A stretch of DNA of 64,000 nt from positions 1 through 64,000 of the forward strand of contig NZ_RHOA01000011.1 in the NCBI RefSeq assembly GCF_003946545.1, read 5' to 3'. This stretch comes from Levilactobacillus tangyuanensis (GTDB taxonomy: Bacteria; Bacillota; Bacilli; Lactobacillales; Lactobacillaceae). Shown here piece by piece: positions 33,069 through 40,776 of this stretch (within the stretch, counting starts at the first letter, position 1; the number at the start of each line of letters is the position of its first letter). Both the position numbers and the translations under genes were made by a program. The notes beneath the pieces were generated by a model, which was given only the letters and a program-made list of their open reading frames with translations, did not search any database and was not told where the DNA came from.

Positions 33069-33641
33069 ATGGATATCAAAAAAGCTTTAGTTACGACTCT
33101 TGGGACGGTTGCCGTTGTCGGTGCTGGTCTCTTCGCTACTAACGAAACGGCTAACGCCGACGTTAAGGTTACGGTCAAGCAGGGGGATTCTGTTTGGTCA
33201 TTGGCTGACAAGTACGATTCATCCGTTAGTGCTATTGAAAAGGCGAACAGCTTAAGCAACAGTAGCTTAATCATGGTTGGTCAAAAGTTGAACGTGCCAA
33301 ACGACACGAAGACGAAGACCACCACGGCTAGCATTGCTAGCCACAAGACTTACACTAGCCAAGCAACCACGAAGCAAACGACTAGCAGCAACACGACTGC
33401 TTCTACGGGCGTTTCTGGTTCAGAAGCCACTGCCAAGGCTTGGATTGCTGGCAAGGAATCCGGCGGTTCTTACACTGCCCGGAACGGCCAATACGTTGGG
33501 AAGTACCAATTAAGTTCTTCATACTTGAACGGTGACTACTCAGCTGCGAACCAAGAAAAGGTTGCCAACGCATACGTTAGCTCCCGTTACGGTTCATGGA
33601 CGGCCGCACAAGCCTTCTGGCAAGCCAACGGCTGGTACTAA
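33069..33641 (+). CDS. LysM and Apf-type surface protein 1
   Basis: 190 residues. Signal peptide (about 1-30, ...TANADVKV), LysM domain (about 30-77, starting VKQGDSVWSLADKY), Thr/Ser-rich linker (about 80-120), then a C-terminal lysozyme-like Apf domain (KAWIAGKESGGSYTARNGQY...QANGWY) with the putative catalytic Glu in KESGG. Apf (aggregation-promoting factor) proteins are abundant, non-covalently bound cell-wall proteins and probable muralytic enzymes. AAAGGAGGACA lies 10 bases before ATG. Paralogue of the gene at 34609, with nearly identical ribosome-binding leader and C-terminus. Confidence 0.9.
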   Translation: MDIKKALVTTLGTVAVVGAGLFATNETANADVKVTVKQGDSVWSLADKYDSSVSAIEKANSLSNSSLIMVGQKLNVPNDTKTKTTTASIASHKTYTSQATTKQTTSSNTTASTGVSGSEATAKAWIAGKESGGSYTARNGQYVGKYQLSSSYLNGDYSAANQEKVANAYVSSRYGSWTAAQAFWQANGWY

Positions 33642-33687
33642 ACTAAACCAAGTTTAGTAAAGTCAATTCACGTTTAAATCAAGTAGT

Positions 33688-33720
33688 CCCTCCAGATGCA
33701 GGTCTGGAGGGGCTTTTTTT
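33688..33720 (+). terminator. Terminator of first Apf gene
   Basis: CCCTCCAGA pairs with TCTGGAGGG and is followed by seven T. The repeated structured element begins directly after it. Confidence 0.88.
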
Positions 33721-33721
33721 A

Positions 33722-33847
33722 GATCAGAGCGAGAGCCGGGGCGCCTAGACCCTGAGCATTAACGTCACTAAGTGCCAGACCGGGGGACCCGGTCCGGTGC
33801 TTAGTGGGGTTAAGCGGAGGGGGCTGCCCCGGCGAACGCGTTTCGGC
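33722..33847. repeat. Structured repeat element, copy A (126 nt)
   Basis: Shares with copy B (55218-55343) the ends GATCAGAG and GTTTCGGC, the core GAGCATTAACGTCACTAAG, and CTTAGTGGGGTTAAGCGGA. Stem P1: 33735-33742 (GCCGGGGC) with 33826-33833 (GCCCCGGC). Stem P2: TTAAC/GTTAA and CACTAAG/CTTAGTG, then a distal stem GACCGGG/CCCGGTC. P1 and the distal part of P2 differ completely in sequence from copy B yet remain paired. Strand of expression undetermined. Confidence 0.75.
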
Positions 33848-34608
33848 GGCCGCAGATGCTTGGGATAGAAACTCGGCGACGGCCTAGATACAAGGCCAAG
33901 CAATGATAAGTCACAGGAACTGGAGAAATCAGTATCACTCGAAAGGAAAAATCCAGCAGATCTAAATTGAAGATAAACGACGTTTATCCAAAATGGATTG
34001 CGCTTTTTCTAAAAGCATATGGCCCCAAGTCAACCGAAATAAAGCCACCCATCAGAGTGTGGTTAAACGGTTGGGCCTTTTAGAAAGGTCACTGGCCGCT
34101 CAACATGGTCGACTACTACCAAAATATAAGTCCATTAATATAGTAGAAACGACCAATAACGCCTGCCAAAATTCGCGCCACAGTCGTGAGACAATACCCC
34201 GCGCCGCCGTTTTCATGGAGAAGGGTCGGCAACAAACAGGATGATTTCGAGAAAATAATTGGCAAATAGCAGCTCTGGACAGGGGAAATTGCCGTAAATT
34301 ACGGAAAAATCACCAAATATCCACCAAAATTCAGAAAAAATCGTCCTTTTTTCCCAATAAATTCGGTCAGTTTCTTTAGAAAAACGCTAGTATTCCGCGG
34401 TTTTCGTCACACTAGCGCAACGTAAGGCCGAGAAAACCGCTTAATATTGCAAGGTTATTAACCACATTACGCTTTGTCATTTAAGCCGGTTTTTCTTAAT
34501 GTGGGCGTAACTCGGCAACAATCCCGGTGTAACCTCCGCAGGTTATGATAGGTCTCGTTAAGTAATTGATAGACAGTTTTACTAATCAAAAGGAGGACAT
34601 TCATTTTT
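33848..34608. other. Intergenic region between Apf genes 1 and 2
   Basis: Over 700 bases without a credible gene. It holds a long foldback hairpin (34006-34086), an inverted repeat TAACCT-CCGC-AGGTTA (34530-34545) about 65 bases before the second Apf start, and AT-rich sequence resembling that upstream of the first Apf gene. Confidence 0.45.
34006..34086. repeat. Foldback hairpin element (81 nt)
   Basis: Nested complementary blocks in register: TTTCTAAAAG (34006-34015) with CTTTTAGAAA (34077-34086), GGCC (34021-34024) with GGCC (34074-34077), CAACCG (34031-34036) with CGGTTG (34068-34073), and CCAC with GTGG around the loop. There is no T tract after the stem, so it is not a terminator. It resembles a miniature foldback element or a hairpin RNA. 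Confidence 0.5.
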
Positions 34609-35223
34609 ATGAATATCAAAAAAGTTTTAGTTTCTACATTAGGAACCGCAGCAGTGTTAGGTGCCGGGTTATTCGCAAGCACCACTTCCGCAAACGCCGA
34701 CGTCCGGGTATCGGTTAAGTCGGGAGACACGGTTGCTAAGATCGCAAACCAATACAACTCCAGCATTTCCGCTATTGAAAGTGCCAACAGCATGAAGAAC
34801 GTTAACTTAATCTACGTTGGCGAATCCTTGGTCGTTCCTAGCTCAGCTAGCTCGACCGCAAGCACGACTACGACGGCAACGCAATCCACGACGCCTAGTC
34901 AATCACCTCAAACCACTTCTAACTACAGCTCAAACAACACGAGCGCTAACTACAGTACCCAATCAACTGGGACCACGAGCTCAGCATCTACGACGAGTTC
35001 TAACTCATCTTCTGCTAAGGCTTGGATTGCCAACAAGGAGTCCGGTGGCTCATACTCTGCTCGTAACGGCCAATACGTTGGGAAGTACCAATTGAGCGCT
35101 TCATACTTGAATGGTGACTACTCAGCTGCTAACCAGGAAAAGGTTGCCAACTCATACGTAAGTTCTCGTTACGGTTCATGGGCTGCTGCCAAGTCTTTCT
35201 GGCAAGCTAACGGCTGGTACTAA
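34609..35223 (+). CDS. LysM and Apf-type surface protein 2
   Basis: 204 residues with the same architecture as the gene at 33069: signal peptide (...TSANADVRV), one LysM (about 29-77), a longer Ser/Thr/Gln/Asn-rich linker (about 78-138) and the Apf/lysozyme-like C-terminus ending QANGWY with KESGG. The 20 bases before the start, AAAGGAGGACATTCATTT, are almost the same as for paralogue 1, so duplication included the 5' leader. Confidence 0.9.
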   Translation: MNIKKVLVSTLGTAAVLGAGLFASTTSANADVRVSVKSGDTVAKIANQYNSSISAIESANSMKNVNLIYVGESLVVPSSASSTASTTTTATQSTTPSQSPQTTSNYSSNNTSANYSTQSTGTTSSASTTSSNSSSAKAWIANKESGGSYSARNGQYVGKYQLSASYLNGDYSAANQEKVANSYVSSRYGSWAAAKSFWQANGWY

Positions 35224-35258
35224 GCCGAAATAGTTCATTGAAATAAGTAACTAAAGCG

Positions 35259-35299
35259 GAAACGACGGTCAAGTCCTCGGGACTTACCGTCGTTTTTTT
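35259..35299 (+). terminator. Terminator of second Apf gene
   Basis: AACGACGGT..AAGTCC pairs with GGACTTACCGTCGTT (one bulged C) and is followed by seven T. Confidence 0.88.
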
Positions 35300-35370
35300 G
35301 TGGTCAAAATGGCTTAGTGGCGGTATTTACGCCGGCTGTTCCCAGCCATTTTGCCGGGATTGGAGTCGGC

Positions 35371-35388
35371 TGTTACAGCTTTGTAACA
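35371..35388 (+). promoter_or_regulatory. WalR box upstream of third Apf-domain gene
   Basis: TGTTAC-AGCTT-TGTAAC is a perfect fit to the WalR consensus TGTWAH-N5-TGTWAH, and also a 7-4-7 inverted repeat TGTTACA-GCTT-TGTAACA. About 70 bases before the start codon; WalR regulates cell-wall hydrolases in Firmicutes. Confidence 0.6.
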
Positions 35389-35457
35389 TTTAGACAATCT
35401 GGCTGTAACCTCAAAACGTTATGCTGATCTTAACAAATTCGCTAGGAGGGGAAACTT

Positions 35458-35814
35458 TTGAAGCTTAAGTCATTATTCATGGTGATCGTCACTTTAATAA
35501 CGCTTGCCCTGCCCAGCGTCACGGCGATCACTGGCCCGGCCACGACAGCCGAGGCCAGCACCACGACCACCTACGTCTGCACGTTATCTAACAAGGAGAA
35601 AAAGGCCAAGGCCTGGATTGCGAAACGTGAATCCGGCGGTAACTACCGGGCCCGTAATGGTCGGTACTATGGTAAATACCAACTGACCGTTTCCATGTTA
35701 AAGGGTGACTACAGCAAGGCCAACCAAGAAAAGACAGCCGACCGTTACGCTCATACCCGGTATGGGTCATGGACGAAGGCGAAGGTTCACTGGCTTGGCT
35801 ACCATTGGTTCTAA
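35458..35814 (+). CDS. Secreted Apf-domain protein lacking LysM (118 aa)
   Basis: Signal peptide (about 1-32), a short spacer, then the Apf/lysozyme-like domain (AKAWIAKRESGGNYRARNGRYYGKYQ...) ending in HWF rather than NGWY. No LysM anchor, so it may be released or bind the wall through its strong positive charge. The start is TTG 35458, with AGGAGGGG 6 bases upstream. Third member of the local Apf family and more diverged. Confidence 0.85.
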   Translation: MKLKSLFMVIVTLITLALPSVTAITGPATTAEASTTTTYVCTLSNKEKKAKAWIAKRESGGNYRARNGRYYGKYQLTVSMLKGDYSKANQEKTADRYAHTRYGSWTKAKVHWLGYHWF

Positions 35815-35831
35815 CTTAAAATTTAACTGAT

Positions 35832-35871
35832 CAAAGCACGTTAGTCGACGAGGACTAACGTGCTTTTTTGA
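35832..35871. terminator. Bidirectional terminator
   Basis: AAAGCACGTTAGTC pairs with GACTAACGTGCTTT, with T tracts. It lies between the Apf-domain gene and the convergent YhgE-type gene. Confidence 0.88.
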
Positions 35872-35884
35872 TCGGCGGGTAGGG

Positions 35885-37288
35885 TTACAAGGTCTGATCG
35901 GTTAATGGATGACGCTTCAAGACCAGATGGAACTTGAGAATAATGAGAAGGTTAAAACCAACGGTCATGGCAATCGTCATGATCCAGGCACCAGGCAGGC
36001 TAAGGTTCGTTGAAATTGCCGACCGAAGAAGCTGGATCAGGTAAGTCATGGGTAACCAAGGGTTGAGAAACTTGGCGACGGGACTGATGAGTGGCAGTGG
36101 GTAGAGGCCGCCGGAGCTGGCGAGTTGGGCAACCAGCACGATGGATATGAGCCAGGTCCCAAAGCCACCCAGCAGGAGGCGGAGGCAAAAGATGAGTGAG
36201 AGGAACAGGAGCGAACCGATGAGGATGGTGGCAAACAGCCCAAGCTGCGACCGTACGGTGAGACCGTTCATTTGGCGGAGAGTGGCGTAGAGCAGAAGAC
36301 TTTGAATCACGGCAACACCGCCGATGATGGCCGCCTTACTTCCCCACCAGGTAATGGCTAATGTGGGTTGACGATAAGTGCGGCGGCCATCGTACATCGT
36401 CCCGAGGGCGATGCCGCCGACGTATAGGCCAATCGCAATGGCAAAGGGGGCCATACCGGTGCCGTTGTTGGGAACGCTGGCGATATCGTGGATGTCGGCA
36501 GTCACCGGCCTTGCAATCGCGACAGCGTTTGCGGATTGGGTATGAATGACTTGAAGATGACGACTTCCTTGGGCAAGAGCTTGTTGAGAAGTTTCGGCAC
36601 CGATGGTCAGGCGATTTAGCCCGGTTTGGATCGCTGTGAGGCCCGTGGTAAGTCCGGCATTATTGGCTGAAGACGTGGCCCGTTGCATTTTTAACGTCCC
36701 AGCCGTTAATGCGGCACCGCCCTGAACTAATTGTTGACTACCAGTGGCAGCGGTTTGCATGCCGATGGTCGTTTTATGCAGGGTGTTCAGCAGAACCTGG
36801 GTATCCGTTTGGGTGACGGCCCGGTTGATATTGGCCGTGATAGAGGTGGTCATACCCGTCGTGATCTTTGAAACAATGAAGTTAGTGCCTGAGTTAAGGT
36901 CATAGTGTAATCGCAAGGTCTTGGGCCGCCGAGTTAGCAGCGTGGCGGCATTCTCAGAGAAGTCTTTTGGGATGGTCAGAACCATGTAGAGTTGACCACG
37001 CTTTAGCCGCCGATGGGCCGTTGTTTCACTAAGGGCTTTGAAGTCGAGGCTAGCGGAATGAGTTAACTGGTGCGTGAGTGTTTGACCTAGGGTGAGTCGG
37101 TGGCCATTGGTCGTGACCGGTCGATCGCGATTGACCACGGCGACGGGGATATTATCGACGTGGCCGTAGGTGTTCCACATGGAAGAGAGATAGAGATAAC
37201 AGTAAATTGCTGGGATGATCGCAATCATCAGTAGGACGGCAACGATCATTTTATGTTGGCGGAGGAACCGCCATTCGCTAGCTAGCAT
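35885..37288 (-). CDS. YhgE/Pip-type ABC-2-like membrane protein
   Basis: 467 residues. One N-terminal helix (about 15-35), a long extracytoplasmic region (about 40-285) with DIPVAVVNRD-like start (NIPVAVVNRDRPV) and YMVLTIPKDFS, then about five C-terminal helices: the ABC-2/YhgE-Pip topology. Members are phage receptors, ESX-associated proteins or exporter subunits. The usual long coiled coil is shorter here. ATG 37288 has AAAGGTGG 9 bases upstream; the longer frame to 37393 is rejected. No ATPase gene adjoins. Divergent from a TetR regulator. Confidence 0.85.
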   Translation of the reverse strand: MLASEWRFLRQHKMIVAVLLMIAIIPAIYCYLYLSSMWNTYGHVDNIPVAVVNRDRPVTTNGHRLTLGQTLTHQLTHSASLDFKALSETTAHRRLKRGQLYMVLTIPKDFSENAATLLTRRPKTLRLHYDLNSGTNFIVSKITTGMTTSITANINRAVTQTDTQVLLNTLHKTTIGMQTAATGSQQLVQGGAALTAGTLKMQRATSSANNAGLTTGLTAIQTGLNRLTIGAETSQQALAQGSRHLQVIHTQSANAVAIARPVTADIHDIASVPNNGTGMAPFAIAIGLYVGGIALGTMYDGRRTYRQPTLAITWWGSKAAIIGGVAVIQSLLLYATLRQMNGLTVRSQLGLFATILIGSLLFLSLIFCLRLLLGGFGTWLISIVLVAQLASSGGLYPLPLISPVAKFLNPWLPMTYLIQLLRSAISTNLSLPGAWIMTIAMTVGFNLLIILKFHLVLKRHPLTDQTL

Positions 37289-37351
37289 GTTAAAAACCAC
37301 CTTTCGAATGAACAACCTGTTGATTGAACGTCTACAGAATACCGAGTCACA

Positions 37352-37368
37352 TTGATTGGGACAATCAA
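37352..37368. promoter_or_regulatory. Inverted repeat, candidate TetR operator
   Basis: TTGATTG-GGA-CAATCAA lies in the region between the YhgE-type gene and the TetR gene. Related half-sites (GTTGATTG or its complement) also occur at about 37319, 37471 and 37516. Confidence 0.45.
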
Positions 37369-37544
37369 CAACTTGGCGGATTCTGTGGGTCATAAACGGT
37401 GAGAATTTTGCGGTGAGGACGGTTAGCGGTGCTTAGTCAGCTGATATAACTAGCGACAGTCCCGGAAGAAGTGTTGATTGTGTTTGGCGAGAAAAAGTTA
37501 TTAAATGGCCAGTAAATCAACAAACTGTTCAGGGAGGGAAAATA

Positions 37545-38117
37545 ATGGATGCTAATAGGAAACGTCTAAACACCGAGATTAAAATTCAGCGGGCCTTTAT
37601 TCAGTTAATCAATGAAGAGGGGTTTGAACGCCTGACGGTTCAACAGTTAACCCATCTGGCGGGCATCAATCGGGGGACATTCTACCTGCACTATTTGGAT
37701 AAATTCGACCTGTTGACCCATTACGAAGAGGGAATGTTGGCCGAGATTGCCGGAATTTTTCAACATTACCCTAAACCCACGGTGGATGACTCGCCGGATC
37801 ACAATGCCTTTTGGGAGCTCTTCCGGGTCCTGTACCGGGAACGTGACTTGGCGGTCGCTTTATTAAAGAGTGCCGACTCGTCCTTGGGCACACGGGTTAA
37901 GGCTCTGATTATTCAGGTCATTGGTCGGCCAGCCAAGACGGCGGTTCCGGCGGCCTATGCGCAAGAGATTGTGGCCCAGGGAATTCTGGACTTCTTTAAT
38001 TACTGGCTGACCCGGACGCCGGTTGATTCGCCGGAACGAGCCTACCAGATCTTTCGCGCGAGTCGGTCTTTGGCCCCCAATCAATTGTCTTTAAGCGACA
38101 CCAAAAAGAGTGGTTAG
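37545..38117 (+). CDS. TetR/AcrR-family regulator
   Basis: 190 residues. N-terminal TetR helix-turn-helix (about 10-55; LTVQQLTHLAGINRGTFYLHYLDKFDLL) and an all-helical C-terminal ligand/dimer domain of the TetR_C_8 type. GGGAGG lies before ATG 37545. Divergent from the YhgE-type gene, its most likely target. Confidence 0.9.
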   Translation: MDANRKRLNTEIKIQRAFIQLINEEGFERLTVQQLTHLAGINRGTFYLHYLDKFDLLTHYEEGMLAEIAGIFQHYPKPTVDDSPDHNAFWELFRVLYRERDLAVALLKSADSSLGTRVKALIIQVIGRPAKTAVPAAYAQEIVAQGILDFFNYWLTRTPVDSPERAYQIFRASRSLAPNQLSLSDTKKSG

Positions 38118-38426
38118 TCTTAAGGGAAACCGGCTGCTATTTGGTGAACGCTTCGACCATATGAGGGGATAACAAAAGAGCCTGGGATGTTGCCCCAGAC
38201 TCTTTAATTTTGTGCGTAAAACCGCCCAATGATAGGGTAGCACGCACCGGTTAGCCTTAACTTAAGGATGGTCTTAAGCCTTTCTGAAACACTGTGTCGA
38301 TTCGGTAAAGACCGTGACAGTTTGTCATGAACTTTACTTGAGTTTAACGTAGCGGTAACCCAGACCTCATCGAATTGAGACATTGCGGCGGTAAGCTATG
38401 GTCAATTCGAAAGGGAGGAACCATTG
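38118..38426. other. Intergenic region before the 3D-domain gene
   Basis: Contains the TetR gene terminator (38174-38205) and about 200 bases leading to the 3D gene. CTTAAG repeats at 38260 and 38273. No clear promoter hexamers could be fixed. Confidence 0.4.
38174..38206 (+). terminator. Terminator
   Basis: AAAGAGCCTGGG pairs with CCCAGACTCTTT around a short loop, downstream of the TetR gene. Confidence 0.7.
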
Positions 38427-38903
38427 ATGATTAAGAAAATTATTATCACCACGTTAAGTACCGCTGCCGTTTTACTTGCAGGCATCGGCGCCTCCAGCGT
38501 GACTGCTAATGCCAGCACTTATCGCGGGCAAGCACCACGGATCACTCATGATCAACCACAAACTTCAACTTACAGTCAAACCAATTATGGCACGACAAAG
38601 CAGACCAACGCCGCTAGTTCAAATACCAGTAGTCAGGCGACTAGCGCGACCATCAGCGTGGCACAGTTTGAGTCGCAAGGGGTCGTGTACCTGAACGGTA
38701 ACAAGTGGACCTATTACTCCGGTAGTACCACGGCCGACGGAACGTCGATTAGTGCTAGCGGGTTAGACGCCAATGGCTATCGCATCGTTGCCGCTCCGGC
38801 CGGCATCCCCTTTGGCACCAAGATCATGACGCCATTAGGCATGGGCGTCGTGCATGACCGGGGAACGGCCATTACCGGTAACCATTACGACGTCGTCATT
38901 TAA
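38427..38903 (+). CDS. Secreted 3D-domain protein
   Basis: 158 residues. Signal peptide (about 1-30, ...TANAS), a Gln/Thr/Ser/Asn-rich linker (about 31-80) and a C-terminal 3D domain (Asp-Asp-Asp; double-psi beta barrel as in MltA-type lytic transglycosylases) with VVHDRGTAITGNHYDVVI. The protein stops right after the third Asp, whereas 3D domains I know continue about 10-20 residues, so the barrel may be clipped. No LysM. AAGGGAGG lies 8 bases before ATG 38427. Functionally belongs with the Apf cell-wall cluster. Confidence 0.82.
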   Translation: MIKKIIITTLSTAAVLLAGIGASSVTANASTYRGQAPRITHDQPQTSTYSQTNYGTTKQTNAASSNTSSQATSATISVAQFESQGVVYLNGNKWTYYSGSTTADGTSISASGLDANGYRIVAAPAGIPFGTKIMTPLGMGVVHDRGTAITGNHYDVVI

Positions 38904-38942
38904 CCACCAGCTTTCCCCAAGGAACATCCCTTCGCTTCAAAT

Positions 38943-38990
38943 AAAAGCCACCCGTTCGACCGGCATGTCCGGCATAACGGGTGGCTTTTT
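38943..38990 (+). terminator. Terminator of the 3D gene
   Basis: AAAAGCCACCCGTT pairs with AACGGGTGGCTTTT, enclosing CCGG/CCGG, and is followed by five T. Confidence 0.88.
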
Positions 38991-39148
38991 GTGTTCGTGT
39001 TAGTAGGCTGGGGGAGCCAACATGGTTAGCATACCTGAGCCAGGATTGGAATGCGAGAATTATTAACCTGTACTAATTCGGCCGATAATCATCGACCGGT
39101 CCGATTGCCTAATCGCATTAGGAACTAGCCGGGTTAGTTATTTGCTTA

Positions 39149-40771
39149 TTAGCGCATTTGTAAATCGCGCCGGCGATAGCCAACCCAACCGCTGATGATG
39201 AGCACGATGGCCAGGCCGGTCATCCAACTAAAGGTGGTCCAGTTCATGGCGTGTAAGGGAACTCGTAGCATCCAACCGGCGGGAGTGAGTTGCTTTACCC
39301 AGCCGGGTAACTTTAGAAGGCTGCCCATGTAGACACTGATGAATCCCAAGGCCAGGTAGGCCCAGCTGAGCGTCTTCAAACGTGGCCAGCAACCAACCAG
39401 TAAGGTGCTGATGGCCAGGAAGACCCAGATCTCTGGGAGTTGGGCCGCAACACCGTGCCAAAATTCCGTGGCACTAATCCCGTCTTGGACGTGCGTCAGG
39501 CTGGCGTCACCCATGACCACGATCCCGCCCAGACCACCAATGTAGGCTAGGGTGGACGTGAGGTAGGCCATACCCAGGTGACTGAACAGCAGGGTGGTCC
39601 GGCTGAGTGGTCGGGCATACAACGCCTCCAACCAACCCCGGGTTTCATCGGTGTGTAGCTTTAAGATGAGCTGCATACCGGGGATGGTGGCCACGGCAGC
39701 CATGACGATGGCGAGCAGTGACGTGAAGCTCAGCAAGACCTGATGATTGGCTTCATGGACCATGGTTGACCCAAAGACCTGTTGCATCGTGGGATTGGTC
39801 TTGAGAATGTCCCCGATGGTATTGAAGACCGTCCCATAGGCAATCCCAAAGATCATTACTGCCAGTAACCAGGCGATGATCACGTTACGCTCACGGCGCC
39901 AGAGCAGAGAGACCGGGCCACGAAGAAAGGCGGACGCCGTTCTTCGTCCGGGTCGGGTTGTGATGGCACCGGCACCGAGGTCCCGGCGATCGTTGAGACG
40001 AAAGGCCAGACTCAACAGGATTAGGCCGGTTAACAGGCTGAGCCAAATCGGTGTCCAGTTGGCCGCGTTATAGGGGGCGAGCTTCTCCACCCAGCCCATC
40101 GGTGACCACCAGGTGAGCTTGGGGTTTTGCACGTCCGTGATCATCCGCGCCAGATAACTGATGCCAAACAGGGCGTAGGCGAGACCCGTTGCACTCGCGG
40201 AATGGTCGGCGAGCTGGGCCGTCAGCAGGCCCAGCAGGCCAAATAACAGGCCGGTGGTTGCGAGGCCAATGCCAATGAGCCAATTGCCCTCGGTGGTGGC
40301 CCCAGGCATATTGGCCGCCGTCAATCCTACACTGTACAGGACTCCTAGCAGGCCATTCACGATGACCAGCTCGAGCGTGGCCGCCCCCAGGGGTGCCAAG
40401 GTGCCTACGGCGTGTGATCGAATCAGTTCGGTAATACCCAAGTCCTCTTCGCCGCGGGTGGCGTGCACGCTAAGGGCGAGGTTCATGACGACCTGAATCA
40501 GTCCCATGAAGAGTAACATTTCATTCGCAAAGATTTCGGCGGTTGTCACTTTTCCCTTGAAGGAGAACGCGCCAAACATGGCAACGATCCCAGGGCTAGC
40601 GAGGGTGCCCTTGATGGCCGCAATTTCGGATTGGGTCCCGTAGATGTCTTCGAATTTCCAGGCGACACTGGCCATGAGCGCCGCTAATAAGATGATCCAC
40701 ATCAAAATACGGAAGCGATCCCGCCGCAGGTTGAGGCGGGTTAACTGCCCTAAACGTCCAAAACGAGTCAT
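39149..40771 (-). CDS. ABC exporter permease (ABC-2 type, 12 TM)
   Basis: 540 residues with about 12 hydrophobic segments in two similar halves, as in single-chain polyketide/tetronasin-type exporters. An alternative GTG at 40780 overlaps the upstream stop; ATG 40771 has AAAGGAG 8 bases upstream. It begins 5 bases after the ATPase gene ends. Likely exports a drug or lipid-like compound; substrate unknown. Confidence 0.87.
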   Translation of the reverse strand: MTRFGRLGQLTRLNLRRDRFRILMWIILLAALMASVAWKFEDIYGTQSEIAAIKGTLASPGIVAMFGAFSFKGKVTTAEIFANEMLLFMGLIQVVMNLALSVHATRGEEDLGITELIRSHAVGTLAPLGAATLELVIVNGLLGVLYSVGLTAANMPGATTEGNWLIGIGLATTGLLFGLLGLLTAQLADHSASATGLAYALFGISYLARMITDVQNPKLTWWSPMGWVEKLAPYNAANWTPIWLSLLTGLILLSLAFRLNDRRDLGAGAITTRPGRRTASAFLRGPVSLLWRRERNVIIAWLLAVMIFGIAYGTVFNTIGDILKTNPTMQQVFGSTMVHEANHQVLLSFTSLLAIVMAAVATIPGMQLILKLHTDETRGWLEALYARPLSRTTLLFSHLGMAYLTSTLAYIGGLGGIVVMGDASLTHVQDGISATEFWHGVAAQLPEIWVFLAISTLLVGCWPRLKTLSWAYLALGFISVYMGSLLKLPGWVKQLTPAGWMLRVPLHAMNWTTFSWMTGLAIVLIISGWVGYRRRDLQMR

Positions 40772-40776
40772 GGCGC

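Noticed and set aside
33993-34244. 83-codon frame between Apf genes
   Set aside because: Overlaps the foldback hairpin; no ribosome site or recognisable domain.
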